From: Saccharina japonica
Lineage: Eukaryota > Sar > Phaeophyceae > Laminariales > Laminariaceae
Reading direction: 5' to 3'
DNA length: 64,000 nucleotides
NCBI GenBank assembly: GCA_008828725.1
Contig: MEHQ01002406.1
Coordinates: 1 to 64,000 of the forward strand
Part shown: positions 20,271 through 32,165 of the stretch, in pieces
How positions within the stretch are numbered: position 1 is the stretch's first letter
Layout: each line of letters begins with the position of its first letter
Made by a program: the position numbers and the translations under genes
Notes under the pieces: generated by a model
The model's database searches: none
What the model saw: the letters and a program-made list of their open reading frames with translations, nothing else
Told to the model about the DNA's origin: nothing

Positions 20271-21716
20271 AGGGTTTCTACTGCAGGTTCAGAGAGTGGT
20301 GCGAATAGCTGCGCGCGTGTCGCAGCTCCTTGCGTCGCTTATTTCTACTCTTCGATACCCAGAGCATAAGAAGAAAACCCTTCCTTGCCCGTACTGATAA
20401 TTGTATATAGACAGGAAGGCATGTAAATCACCGTAACAGCATGTAAATCGCCGCCGTACGTAACGTGAAATAAATTACACCAGGTACCGGTACCTCGGGT
20501 ACTACTACTGCTGTACTGCTCTTGTCTCGCTGTTTCCTGTACTATATCGATAAATCGCACTATTGTTGCGTATCCAAGACGTATCATACGAGGTATATCA
20601 GGTATATACGTAGGGGAAAAATAAAAGCGACAGAGATCGAGGATTATCAACCGCCCAAGTGCAAAGGCGCAGCAGCGTAAGTGGTGATGCAATGTACGGC
20701 TTTTGAGGGGAACAAAATCTGACAGCTGTGGAACTCACATACATTATAGGATGGGCGCTCGAGATTTGAACTGGGTATGCCCTCGTTAAAATAAGGTAAT
20801 TTTTACGCACGGGCCCATACTGTGAGTGAACACAACGAAACAGCAGAGTAGGGCTCCCCCCCCCCTGCCTGCTACATGCCATTCACGACATGTCGCCACC
20901 CACCTCAAGGAGGACCACACACCACACACCACCGTCGTCGTTGTCGTACGTACATACACTCGTACCCATCTATCTATCTGCTGTACTACAGCAGCAGACA
21001 GCAGTGATAATAAAATACGACAACAACGACCGACAACAAACATCAAGATACCTTGGATGCGGCCAAACGAAAGAAGTGCAAAGCAACACACCACTGCTGC
21101 TGTGTGCACGTGGCTTGCAGAAAGATGGATGAGTATTTATACGAACTACAGCAGTGTATGTTCACAGCTGAGCTGCACAGAATGTCAAACACGGCAGAGC
21201 AACGACCACGTTCTGTGTCAAGCAGCACGACAACACAAACCACTACCTGGGACTATATACGTACCCACCTGTAACCCAGCTGCAGCAGTATGATAGCAGC
21301 ACCATAGGCAGAGAGCAGGTAAACATACAGGCAGTATCGTATACATAGGTGACGAATTTTTGAACGTTCCAATTTTTTTTTGTCAATTTTTCTTACATTT
21401 TTTTGACATACATATTTGATTTGATTGAGAGTTGTATTGGAAAACCAATACAAAAGTTGGAAAACCATACGTAGCGTTTTTTTGTGCGGCCCCTCGACAG
21501 ATTTTGTCGGTGATGATGATGAGGTGAACCTGAACAGCGGCAAAGACAATAGCAGGCCCCAGTGGACTAACAAGCCATCGGGATCAATTTTAGGGTGCCC
21601 TCGAGGGGGCGTGCTCCCGTCTAGCCTAGGCATCAGCGGGTGTTTTAGAAGGCGCTCTCTGCGGGCGCTCGGTTTCTAGTTTCTGATAGGGGAAGGCATA
21701 GGTAACAACACGACAG
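20271..21716. other. unassigned sequence
   Basis: AT-rich to mixed sequence with CAGCAG and TACG words. A 155-codon plus frame at 20826-21293 is Thr and Gln-rich with no domain, and I do not call it. No confident feature. Confidence 0.45.
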
Positions 21717-21882
21717 GCAAGCAAGAGCGGCGATCTGCGATGCGGAGCAACGAGCGCAGTCAGCCGGATGTGCCTGACAGAGGCGATAGAGGCATGCAAG
21801 GAAAAGGGAAGCCCATCCGCAAGCAGGTGGACGACTTGCTACGCAAGCTTCAGCCCACGCCGGTGGCGGATGAGCGTCGACG
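21717..21882 (+). CDS. possible exon of an unknown protein
   Basis: A 166-bp interval lies between an acceptor-like CGACAG and a donor GTGAGC. The frame KQERRSAMRSNERSQPDVPD ... IRKQVDDLLRKLQPTPVADE is open throughout, charged and helix-prone, with higher GC than the flanks. No family is recognised and no partner exon was confirmed downstream (22060-22200 is GC-rich but ambiguous). It could be a real exon or a retroelement relic. Confidence 0.3.
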
Positions 21883-23447
21883 GTGAGCAATACCTCTGAG
21901 TTTCAGTCCGGTCCTCTGGCCTCCTCTCTCCCTCTGTTTGCTTGCTATGTACCTGTGATCCGATTTGTTTTCAACGATTTTTCCGGCCCTTCAGGGGTTG
22001 GGTGTCCCTTCCGTGTCCGCGTTCGATTTGAGTGGTGGAATTTGCCGAGGCGAGGCAAAGCAGAGGCCTTTTAGGCGGCAATGCGGCCCGCATCCATAAG
22101 CCTCCGAGATATTTCGGCGGGTGGCAATGAAAGTTGGTGCAAGGGGGACGAGAACGGTGGCACCGTGTGCCTTCAAGCCTCATGCAGGCTCAAATGTTGG
22201 CACTTGGCACACCTGCAATTATTTTAGGAAAAGAGAGTACTCGCGTAGACTATTGGAAGATGTCGTACGTATCATAGGTTGCGTTGTACAGCAGTGTATA
22301 CCAGCACAGTAGTGGTAAGACATACCAGCAGTACTCTTGTGTTCGCTGCTGCACACTCTCTACTCCCAAGTAGTTTTCTGGAAATTGGAAATTTCGAGAT
22401 TCCGATCCGTAAAACAGATGGGCGGGGCGTGGGGCATGGGGTTTGTGAGTGTGTGTGTTGGTGTTTGGGTGATATCATCGTAGGGAAGGCGAGAAAGCGG
22501 TCTGGGTTTAGCGACTACGAGGTATATATTAATATCGACTATTAATAGTTGTGGCGATACTCTGATGTAGCGACCAGCTACCCACCGTTGTTGCTATGAA
22601 TAGTCGTTAGAGCGGGGGCGCATTGTTCATGCGGCAAACAACCCTAAAACGAACGCATCATCTTATTCGACTGCCTACCACTACTACGTATCCGCTCTGG
22701 TGTTTTGTGTTGTGAGTTGTGAGAGGCTGGCCGTCTCTGAGGTACACATCGTTTTTTACCTCGTATACCATACAACAACATCGGGTGTTTGCGATGCAAC
22801 TTTACGCCGACGGGAGGTCAAAATCACAGCGAAACCAGCGAAACACACACAACCACGCCGTGGATCTTTACTTCGGCACAGACCACTGCTGTTGATCTGT
22901 GGTGGTAGTAAAATATCTACGAGTACCTGGCGACAAGCCTTTGAGATGGGTATTCCATCGAGTGCACGACACACGCCAGGGTGTACATATAAATACGTTG
23001 TGTTTTGTGTTTTGCAGTTATTGTAGCGGATGTGCGCGACCTACTGCTGTAAACTGCACCCTCTGACATATCATATGATATGTACCAGGTGCAGCAAGCA
23101 GTATGTGTTTTCGCTGGCTCCTTTGGTGCCCTACGTACCTTGTTCGTTAAAATAATGCGGCATTTGTGCAACTGTTACTGCTGTTATTCTATTGCGATGG
23201 ACTTCATGCGTCCAAGCACACAGTAATACTCTGAAGCGTATTATTGATGTCAAGGTATATATATGTACCTGCTACGAACAGCAATATGTACGAGCACGAG
23301 CGTAGTGCGGCGAGTTTGTAACTGCTGTTGACCAGGAATTAGACTCATATCGTAGAGCGAGCTCGCCTGTGTTCATAGAGCTACTTTATCATTAATTTGA
23401 TCAATAAAACAGCAGTAATAATAATCATAGCTTGGAGTTTGTGCCAC
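21883..23447. other. unassigned sequence
   Basis: No recognisable gene. Short open frames on both strands around 22060-22200 lack motifs; the remainder is low-complexity, with TACCAGGT-type words. Confidence 0.4.
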
Positions 23448-23590
23448 ACACCTGGTACCAGGTGTGTGTTATTTCAGTTAAGCCGTTCTTTCTACCCGTC
23501 GACATCCACCACACCCAGTGTCATCCTACAGAGTGATAAAAGTTCTGTGGTCTATGGTCGCAAAACTACGGCAGAGATATAATACGTTCC
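23448..23590 (+). repeat. T repeat, subfamily B, 5' part
   Basis: The CCCGTCGACATCCA...ACACCCAGTGTC...TTCTGTGGTC sequence is shared with 28757, 40236 and 51466. It is truncated after AGAGATATAATACG. Confidence 0.75.
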
Positions 23591-23732
23591 ACAGATTTCC
23601 ATTCCTTGGATACTCGTACCCTGTGTCCAAAAAAGTCTTCCTCCCAGCTGGGTGGAAACAATCGTATCGTACGTAGCTTATAGCTTATACCCCTGGTGCA
23701 GCAAAGTAGTAATGCCTGTGTATAATACTCGT

Positions 23733-24070
23733 AATGCACCAACAAACCTGATGTCACGACGGATGACGGTTCGCGCTTCATGCTCAAGGCCTCCGGCGGA
23801 TCCTGCGGAGGGCTGATTGTATTTCTGCACCTTGTGGGTGGGAGCAGGTTGCCAAATGGGATCAGGTCCGGGTGGGAGGTATAGGGTGCCCACCCTGCTC
23901 CTTTGGGCTCCCTGCTCCCACCCGGACCTGCTCACATGTAACACCCTGCTCCCATCCACAAGGTGCAGAAATACACTCAGCCCTCCGCAGGAGCCGCCGG
24001 AGGCCGTGAGCGCGAAGCGCGAACCGTCATCCCGGTTGTCAGTCGTGAGATCAGGTTTGTTGGTGCAGTA
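23733..24070. repeat. large palindrome, arms about 160 bp
   Basis: The left arm 23733-23893 and right arm 23894-24070 are imperfect complements through GCACCAACAAACCTGAT, GATGACGGTTCGCGCTTC, CCTCCGGCGG...CTGCGGAGGGCTGA, TTTCTGCACCTTGTGG and GGTCCGGGTGGGAG. A third, single-arm copy lies at 43827-43952. There is no spacer, so the unit could extrude as a cruciform. The element type is unknown. Confidence 0.85.
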
Positions 24071-24544
24071 CGAGACGACACAGCAGCAGACTACTGCTGT
24101 CCGTATGATATAAGCTACCTGGTATATATGATACATCTAAAACAACATGGGGGTACGCTTGTTTCCACCCAGGTGGGAGTACGGAATTTCTTTGTGCCCC
24201 CTGTAGGTACTCTCAGCACCAGGATATTGTTTAAAACAAATAATACGAAAAAAACTGAGCCGGAACTTGCCGGAACTCTAAAAATATATATTTATGTTCC
24301 ATCGTCGTATTACAGTAACGCAAGGACATTATTTGTTTACTTTCAAAATTACATTACAAATATGTACCCTGGTATCTACTATTCAATCGGTTGAACTCAC
24401 AGCTGACGTATTTATAATAATTTTATTAAATATGTACGTCAGCTGTGAGCTGTGAGTATGGTTGGAAGTTGGAAGTTTAAAACCTACCAGGTATCCTTTT
24501 TTCAGCGGTACCAGGTATTTTTGTACCAGGTATTGTTTTGTCAT

Positions 24545-24724
24545 GATCGATGCGAGTCGACGAGGAAAGAAAAAGCTGAAAGTCTTCTCGCGATAAAAAT
24601 GCAAGGCAAGAACCGTACGTAGTGGGGGAGGAGGGAGAGGAGCCCAATTTGTGACCCCGGATCTGAGTTACGACTACGTAGGGAGGAGAAAGAAAGGGAG
24701 GGCGAAGATAATAAATGGGATGAA
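24545..24724 (+). mobile_element. SINE body S3
   Basis: Body from GAGTCGACGAGG to GGGATG plus an A tail. It carries a 4-bp CGTA insertion at about 24615 relative to other copies. Confidence 0.85.
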
Positions 24725-24855
24725 AAAACAAAACAAAAAAATGACCAGAAGCACCGGTACTACGGGCGAGAGTGGGATGTTAATGTTGCATGTAAGGTGC
24801 CTGCTTGCTCCTGCTCCCTCCTATATATGATATATATGTACGATTAATATATTAA

Positions 24856-25217
24856 TAGTCGTAACTCAGATTCGGGTCGGATACGCTCCTGGTACTATAT
24901 ATATAATAGGCTCTTCTCCCCCCTTCGTACGGTACGTATTATACGTGCCTTTCTATTTGTTCGTGGGAAGTGGGAAGGGTTCAGCCCTTTCTTCCCTCGT
25001 CGACTCGCGTCGAATTGCGCCTATTATTAATAATAGCATACCTCGTACCCACGCTTTATTAATATTAAATTTGCAGAATTGAAACTTTCCTGGCATGATA
25101 CGTCGTATATACGTATATACATACGTACGTACGGAAAATCGAACCTATACCTAACATCAACGCTTGTAAGAACAGTCAGTGTTCGAGGTTAACCAATAGA
25201 CCACCGGGGGCGACCGG
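24856..25217 (-). mobile_element. SINE S4, with head
   Basis: Minus-oriented. The head complement TAGACCACCGGGGGCGACCGG is at the right and AGTCGTAACTCAGAT at the left. The middle is interrupted by TA-rich words. Confidence 0.75.
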
Positions 25218-25229
25218 TACACTTGCTGA

Positions 25230-25345
25230 TGTTGCTGTTTTTGTTCTCACATGAACTGATCGCGAAAAAGATAGTCCGTGGTCACGGGACAGGCTCCTAA
25301 AAAATCTCTGGAGTGGAAGAATATACCTCAGGGAAAAATAATACA
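25230..25345. repeat. G repeat, copy 1
   Basis: TTCTCACATGAACTGATCGC ... CTGGAGTGGAAGAAT ... CCTCAGGGAAAAATAATAC is duplicated at 28268-28390. Both copies sit just left of a minus-strand SINE. Confidence 0.75.
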
Positions 25346-25435
25346 CAAAATAGACTTACTAATATCTCGCTCAGGGATTCCCCATCCCTGCACTCTCAGA
25401 GCTCCCACTTCGAACACCGCCTCCTTTCATTACTA

Positions 25436-25684
25436 TCCGGGGTCACAAAGTAGGCTCCTCTCCCTCCCCCCCCACTACGGTTCTTGCTTTGCATTTTTAT
25501 CGCGAGAAGATTTCAGCACTTTCTTCCCTCGTCAACTCTCGTCGAATTTTGCTTACCCACGCTATAATATGCGCTCTCGACAGTCGGTGTCATTTAAGAA
25601 TAAAAACCTCCATGGGGAGAATCGAACCCTCGACATCCGGCCCAAAAGGCTTCGTGGCTACCAGTTAGACCACCGGGGCGACCG
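25436..25684 (-). mobile_element. SINE S5, with head
   Basis: The minus-strand body and head end in GACCACCGGGGCGACC. The B-box complement GAATCGAACC is at about 25620. Confidence 0.9.
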
Positions 25685-25908
25685 TATGGGAGGGCGCTGG
25701 CCAGTAGAGGGGGGGTCAGAAGGAGGGCGGTCGTCTTTTTCGTGGCTAGGCGTGGCGTGTCCACCGAGACACGAGGGAAGCCTGAAGGGCCTTTGTCTGC
25801 GTTGCTGCTTGCTGTATCAATCCAGTATATCAGAATTATAAGGGTCGTTTATTGTTGTAAAATAATATTCAAGCGGTGCTTATTTATCTGAACACATATT
25901 TTTTTCAG

Positions 25909-26113
25909 AGAGAGAACCAGGCGATTTGAAAACCTCATGATGGAGCGGGCGAACGAGGGCCACGGTGAGCACCGGGCTTCATGCGAGGTGGGCCACGGGG
26001 CTCACTGGGGCAGAGAGGCAGTAGAGCTCGACCCGGACCGAATCGATGGCGACGTGATCGCGGAGGGACGGGGAGCATCAAGGCTGACAGAACGCGAAAG
26101 ACGTCAAAACTTT
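25909..26113 (+). CDS. possible coding fragment, unknown protein
   Basis: A pyrimidine tract and TTTTTTTCAG precede an open frame ERTRRFENLMMERANEGH..., then VELDPDRIDGDVIAEGRGAS and RLTERERRQN, ending in a T tract. The composition is charged and GC-rich against an AT-rich background. No domain is recognised. A donor-like GGTGAGC at 25965 could end a shorter exon. Confidence 0.3.
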
Positions 26114-26569
26114 TTTTTTTGTTTTTTGCGGCGCAATCGGCCCGATGGGATTTTTTTTCGAGTACGAGTACGTACGAGTATACTCGTATGTACGTACGTA
26201 CAAATGTATACGCCTTCTTTCTCAGTTTTGTTGATTTACTGTTTTTCGTACTTTACAACTTGACGACCGAGCTGTGCTGTGCTTTCTCTTTCATACATAC
26301 AAAATACGAAGTACTATATACCACCGTTCGTTGTTGTTGTACTACCACACATACTCACGAAGGCACAAATCACACCCACTACAGCAGGCAGCGCAGCGCC
26401 GTGCTGTGAGCCGTGTTGCTGTGCTTTCTCTTTCGATCATACAGCTTCTTTGTTGTCCTGGAGCATGGAGCTAATGTGCATCCCGAGCATGTTTTGCATG
26501 CATGTCAAGTCCGCCGTTTATTCGCTGTGCACCATGAACCTCTTACCATGAACCTCTTGGCATTTTCAA

Positions 26570-28045
26570 GTCGGTGCTCTTGCTTGCACTATACATCATA
26601 TGGTCACGATCACCGTCATCACCCTCTCCAACCCTCCTGGCGATCACGACACAATTCCCGCATCGTCAGCGTACAGCATTCCCCACAACGTATGGACCTC
26701 CCCCCCGCCCCCCCGTCGGCTTTGCTAGCCCGTGCCTCCCCCCGCTTCTTGTCCCCCTTCTCGTTCTTTCGTTGGAGTTGCACCATGCTGTCCATGATGG
26801 CTGCATCAGCGGTGAAGCGTTTCTCGGCCATGCGCATCACCGCCGTGAAAAACATGTTTAACAGCAATGGCGCGAGGACACACCCTTGCCAAAGACCCTG
26901 CTCCACGTTGAACATATCTGAGCACTCTCCATCGTCCAACCGCACGCATGCTCGCATACCGTCTTGGAATTGGCAGATGACGGCGAGCATTCTCGGTGGT
27001 ACGCCAAAGCGAAATAGGACAGTCACAGTAGGGTTCGGTCAACGGGGTCATAGACTTTGGTGAGGTCGATAAAGCACATGAACAGCGGGGTGTCCTTTTT
27101 CCTCGCCAGTTCCTCCAGGCGACGCACCACGAACATCATGTCGACTGTCGAGCGCTGGGGTCTAAAGACACAATGCTCCTCCGGCAAGATGCCTTCCCGT
27201 TCACAGTAGTCGCTGAGGCGGCTCGCGATGACTTCGAGGAGCACTTTGCCGGCATGCGCGACGAGGGAGATGCCACGATAACTAACACACTCCGTCCTGC
27301 CTTTCTTCTTGTGCAGTACCCAAGTCGTCGCGTCCTTCCGCTGCTGCGGCACGCTCCCTCTCCTCCACACAGCGACGATGGTATCGTACAAGTTAAGCAG
27401 GGTGTTCGAGTCTCCTTCGTCGATCACAATCTACAGGAGGTCATCCGGCCCAACCGCCTTGCGGCTCGCCATCGCCCGGATCGCTTCCTCCTCGTACCTT
27501 GACGGGACGTCGCCCAGCGGCATGCACGGCGGCCATACCTTGAGCTCGGCGACGATAGTCGGATCGAGGATCAGCGACTTGGTATTTAGCAGTTTATGAA
27601 ACCACCTTACCCATCGCTCCCGGATGAGGCCACCATCAAGTAGCAATCTACTTTCCTCGCCCTTGATGTACTGCGAAATATACGCCCTCTTCCCCTTGTC
27701 TTCCATATCCACATTCCCTTGAGGTGCTTGTAGAAGCCAAACTGACCGCCTTCTCGGATACGCCCTTCGACTGTCGAGTCGAGTCGACTGATACACTCTT
27801 CAAAGAACCTCTGCACGCCTTCCGCTCTCGCGCGTTTGAGCTGCTTGGTGTCAACCTTCAAGAATATCTTACGACTACTGCTTGCTGTCGTTCGGAGTGG
27901 CACGTACAGTAGTCGCGTCCTCGCGTCTTCCCTCTCCTGCCATCGACTACGTACGAAACCCCGCCCTTTCCTCTTCAGTCGCGCACCAACCCATCGGTGT
28001 CTGCTTGAGCCTATTCATATTGATGGTAGGCGGCGCTAGCTCGGC
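26570..28045 (-). pseudogene. LINE-D reverse transcriptase, frameshifted and truncated
   Basis: Sense is minus. The region 27903-27440 encodes the region upstream of the fingers (EEECISRLD-like, MPLGDVPSRYEEEAIRAMAS then RKAVGPDDLL). The region 27427-27030 gives [30 protein letters not shown] [14 protein letters not shown] and motif [15 protein letters not shown]. The region 27020-26760 gives [10 protein letters not shown] and motif [18 protein letters not shown] is at 26662-26673, followed by AGIVS and a stop. These are the standard RT motifs of an RTE/CR1-like non-LTR element. Frameshifts near 27025 and 27430 and stops after YADD make it inactive. The 5' end fades near 28045; no poly-C tail was found. 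Confidence 0.85.
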
Positions 28046-28267
28046 CGCAGTCAACAACAAGGTCTCTGCTATTAATAGCACCGCTGCTTGGCCGTCGACA
28101 GCAGCCGTCGACAGCAGTACCCGTACCCCGTACCAGGTGTAGTTGTACCGGGCGGCAGGGGGGTAAGTTTTTGACGCTGTCTCGTTATTGGGGTCCGCTA
28201 GGAGACGCCGGATCATCGATCAATCGTTGTAGATTAATAGCCCGCCGCCCCATGCTTACTGCTTACT

Positions 28268-28390
28268 GCTGCTGTTGTTGGTGTTCTCACATGAACTGAT
28301 CGCGAAAGATAGTCCGTGGTCACAGGACAGGCAGGCTCCAAAAAAACAACTCTGGAGTGGAAGAATACCTCAGGGAAAAATAATACAATA
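28268..28390. repeat. G repeat, copy 2
   Basis: As at 25230-25345. It differs by lacking one TA (GAATACCTC against GAATATACCTC). Confidence 0.75.
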
Positions 28391-28420
28391 CAAAGTACAA
28401 CGCAGTACGATATACTTCTT

Positions 28421-28753
28421 TTTTTCCACCCCTTTTATTATCTTCGCACTTCTCTCTTTCTCCCTCCCTATTATAGTCGTAACCCAGAACCGGGGTCACA
28501 AAGAAGGCTCCTGTCCCTCCTCCCCCACTACGGTTCTTGCCTTGATTTTTATCGCGCAGAGGGTTCAGCCTTCCCAACGCTCGTCGGTTTTCATCGAATT
28601 TTGCTATCTCACGCTCTCGCACTTTCCGCTACGTAGTCAAGATATTTTTTTGCGAGAAAAAGTCCCTACGAGCATGCACTCGGGGGGGCTCGAACTCACG
28701 ATCTTGACTTTAACAGGCTTCGTGGTTACCTGTTAACCCACCGGGGCGACCGG
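28421..28753 (-). mobile_element. SINE S6, with head
   Basis: Minus-strand SINE from CATTTTATTATC-like tail sequence to the head ACCCACCGGGGCGACCGG. The middle third is diverged (28620-28690). Confidence 0.85.
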
Positions 28754-28756
28754 TCT

Positions 28757-29320
28757 GGTGTGTGTGTTCTTCACATTAAACCTTCCGTTCTACCCGTCGA
28801 CATCCAGCACACCCAGTGTCCGTGCCGATTCTTGATCCTAAAAAGGTACCAGTTCTGTGGCCATAAAACTACGACACAGAGATACTACGTACGCTCAGTG
28901 CAGTAAGCAGAGCAGACAATGCAATGCCATATACGACAGGCAAGACCTACAGCAGTACCCTGCTACGTACCATCCAGGTGCATGAAAGAGAAAAAAAAAA
29001 AGAAAAAACAAACAAACAAACAAACAAAAGGAAAAAATAATAAAAAATAAACAATAACATAATAAAGCAAATCAACAGTCAAACAACCAAACAATAACAT
29101 GACAGAAAAAGAAAAAAAGTGTCGTGCTTCTCCCAGAGGAGATGCGACAGACAATAACATCAAATGAAATCAAACGAAATGAAATGGAATGAAAAACAAC
29201 TCAAAACAGAGCAAGACTAAGAACGACAGGAAAGGAAAGGCAACCGGAGCACACCAAAAGCCCCATCCAGGCAGCCGAGGCAGGTTTGTGCCCGTATTAC
29301 AGTAGTCTGGTACATGATAA
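28757..29320 (+). repeat. T repeat, subfamily B, long copy
   Basis: About 560 bp, colinear with 40236-40765: TCTTCACATTAAACC, CCCGTCGACATCCAGC, ACACAGAGATACTACG, GCAATGCCATATACGACAGG, a long A-rich stretch, then AGCACACCAAAAGC and GCAGCCGAGGCAGG. It has an extra CAGCAGTA at 28950-28957 and an extra GTAC near 28895. No ORF or known family; retroposed or DNA element not decided. Confidence 0.75.
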
Positions 29321-29389
29321 CTGCTGATGCGGCGTTGTGGCACATCGTACACCTGAACCAAGAGAAAATGAAATCAATCCAAAGGAAAA

Positions 29390-29760
29390 AGGGAAATGGG
29401 GGTCTTTTTTTTTAAATCGCCGCAGGCGATTTTATCTTTTGAAGCTTTTAAAAAATAGAATTCGCCGCACGCGTTTTTTTTTTCCGAAGCACCTTTTGCC
29501 CAGTTGGCCGTCATTAAACATGTTTTAGGCACCTTTTGCTATTCGCCGTACGAGTAGGCTTTTATTCTTTTTTAGGCATTTTTTTCTATTCGCCGTAGCC
29601 AAAAATAAATCAAAAGGCTTTTTATTTGGTTTTGAGGCGTGTATTCGAGCATACATAGCAATGTTTTCGCCTCCGGGGGCCCCTGCGAGGGGTTTGCGCG
29701 CCTGCGGCGCGCAACACTCCTTGCGTCGCCTGTTGCGCTGCGCGCAACAGACGCCGAACC
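29390..29760. repeat. ATTCGCCG-rich block and GC palindromes
   Basis: Repeated TATTCGCCGTA-like words embedded in T tracts (29420-29610) are followed by GC-rich inverted words CCTCCGGGGGCCCCTGCGAGG and TGCGCGCCTGCGGCGCGCA (29672-29752). Similar material occurs at 31640-31710, 41735-41780, 45840-45960 and 46160-46235. Confidence 0.6.
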
Positions 29761-30282
29761 ACTAATTAATACCCTGCTTCCGACCACAAGTTTGTGATGA
29801 GATTCATGACGCTCCTCTGGTAGTCTGCGCACCGTGTCATATTATTGCGAACGAGGCGCCGATCAGCTTGTCTGTGTCAGGTGTGAGGATATAATCGAGT
29901 CGGGACTGGCCCTTCCCCTTTTTGCGGACTACGACACTCGATGGGTAGGCGTGGCCAAAAACGTGTTTATTAGAAGCGCAAGCTTGTTTGTTTCGTGGAG
30001 GAGTATTATTTAATAATAGTATCTCTCCGTTATCGTTCAATTCGCCACGTCCCTATGCACCGAATACCTTGCTGTCCGCACATCCGTGATCTCGTTTGCC
30101 GGTACGGGCATTCTCATCCATCAGTACTATTAATAGGAGGTACTCGCCGCCGGGAACTCCAGCTATTGCATTGTCGAATGATTTCCAAAAGTATTATTTC
30201 TCGGGAGATTGATGCCGTTTCTGTCGGGGCAGGTACTATACGAGCATACGTACGTACTACAGGAATCGTGTACGTACACGAA

Positions 30283-30776
30283 CAAGGCTCTCCTTGAGGA
30301 TTGTGGTTGACTCGAAATCTCGGGGGTGTCGCAAGCTTAACAGGAATAACACAGCAGACAGCAGGCGTTCGTTCCTCGTGTATACCACCTGCTACTCGTA
30401 CGTACATATCATAGCCACCGGGCGAGAACGAACATGTAAAGCTCTTGAAAGCTGAAGAAAAAAGAAGTACGAACCCACCGGTCAAGTAACACCGACCAGC
30501 CCAAACGACTTTGTATAGTATACAGCAGTATACAAGGCTCCCCTTCGGGATTGTGGTTGACTTGAAATCCTGGAGGTGTCGCAACCTGAAAAGGGAGTTA
30601 TAACACAGCAGGCGTTCGTTCCTCGAAGCAGGTACTACTCGTACGTACGTATCATAGCCACCGAGCAAGAACGAGGAATATACATATAATAAAACATCTC
30701 TTCAAAGCTAAAGAATAAACAAGTACGACGAGTAGCCACTGAGCAAGTAACACCGACCAGTCCAAACGACTTTGTA
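30283..30776 (+). repeat. tandem duplication, two units of about 247 bp
   Basis: Units 30283-30529 and 30530-30776 share GGATTGTGGTTGACT, AACACAGCAG, CGTTCGTTCCTCG, ATCATAGCCACCG, AAGTAACACCGACCAG and CCAAACGACTTTGTA. Divergence is roughly 20% by eye. Confidence 0.9.
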
Positions 30777-31053
30777 GTTGGTTCTATACGAGTGAAAACA
30801 TGAATTCATATACTCGTATATGGTACCCGGTACCAGCCCGGTACCCGTGCAGCAGTTATCTGTTCCTCTTGCTTTTCTTGTACAGCAGTATATAGGAGCG
30901 CTTCCACCTCCTTGCGTCATTTGTATTGTACGAGTATTCTATTTAATTCAAAAATCGTTTTTTAATTTTATGTTCTTATTTTTCCCGTATGGCTCGTGTC
31001 GTTGTGTTCTCGTACCCGGTACGTTGGTTGACATTTCACTTGCTTTACCCATT

Positions 31054-31235
31054 GTGTGTGCTGTCTTCATACTAATCCCGTTCTTTCTACCCAACCACAT
31101 CAGTGCACCCAGTGTCTGTCCTGATTCCTAATCCTAGAGAGATACTAATTCTGTGGTCACAGACTGAAACAGAGAAACACCAATACAAAATAAACGCAAA
31201 TGAATGGGTAAAGCAAGTGAGATGCTAACGTACCG
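31054..31235 (+). repeat. T repeat, subfamily A
   Basis: Same block order as 2703-2990. A short inverted piece of it follows at 31225-31320. Confidence 0.75.
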
Positions 31236-31377
31236 GGTGTTTGCGTTTATATTGTTTTGGTTTTTCTGTCTCACAGCAGTACGTAGAATTTGTATATATC
31301 TCTCTAGTATTAGGAATCACTAACGTACCGGGTATTTGCGTTTTTAAGAGCCAGGATTCGCGACGTTAAAAGCTTCT

Positions 31378-31575
31378 GTGTGTGTGTCTTCACATTAAAC
31401 CCGTTCTTTCTACTCAACCACATCAGTACACCCAGTGCCTGTCCTGATTCCTAATCCTAGAGAGATACAAATTCTGTGGTCTGAGGCCGTCAGACTGTGA
31501 AACAGAGAAAAACCAAACAAAATAAACGCAAATGAAATGGTAAAGAAAGTGATATGCTAACGTACCGGGTACGAG
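31378..31575 (+). repeat. T repeat, subfamily A
   Basis: A third subfamily-A copy, with a GAGGCCGTC insertion inside the GTGGTC...AGACTG block. Confidence 0.75.
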
Positions 31576-32165
31576 TCTGTACGCATCATATATACCAGGT
31601 ATGTACGTAGTCAGCAGCGTTATATATACTCTGGCTTCCGGCACGTGGTGCGCTTAAGCGCACCAGGGGCCGTAGGCCTTGGTGTGCCCCCTCCCGGAGG
31701 GCCGCCGGAGGCAAAAAATATAGACAGCAGTATATATATGTGTAAATATACTTTAAATATGTCTTGGCACGCTCCTTGAACCCTGTCGTGGGCGGGCATT
31801 AGGCTCCTTTTAGCGTAACGAATACACGTACGAAGGCAAAAACAGTCGAAAACGAAAACGAAGCGAAAAGGAACCCTTTTTTTTTGCCTGGGAGGCCGCA
31901 CAATATTTTTCGTCTGCGGCCAAAACAAGTGCAGAGTGCGGTACCGAAAAATGAAGGTGGGGCAGGCCGCGCATTGACTCGAGTACACCAGCACATGGTG
32001 CGCTATATGTATAAGCGGATTTCTCGCAAAAAAGGTGCGCCAGCATTTACCAACCCTAAGGCTGTTTCCTATGCGGTTCGATTTCGAGCTTCAGATTTGT
32101 ATTTTTCGATCTCAAAAACGAAAGCACCGTCCTATGCAGTCCGATTATGCAAAATCTGACCGGAA

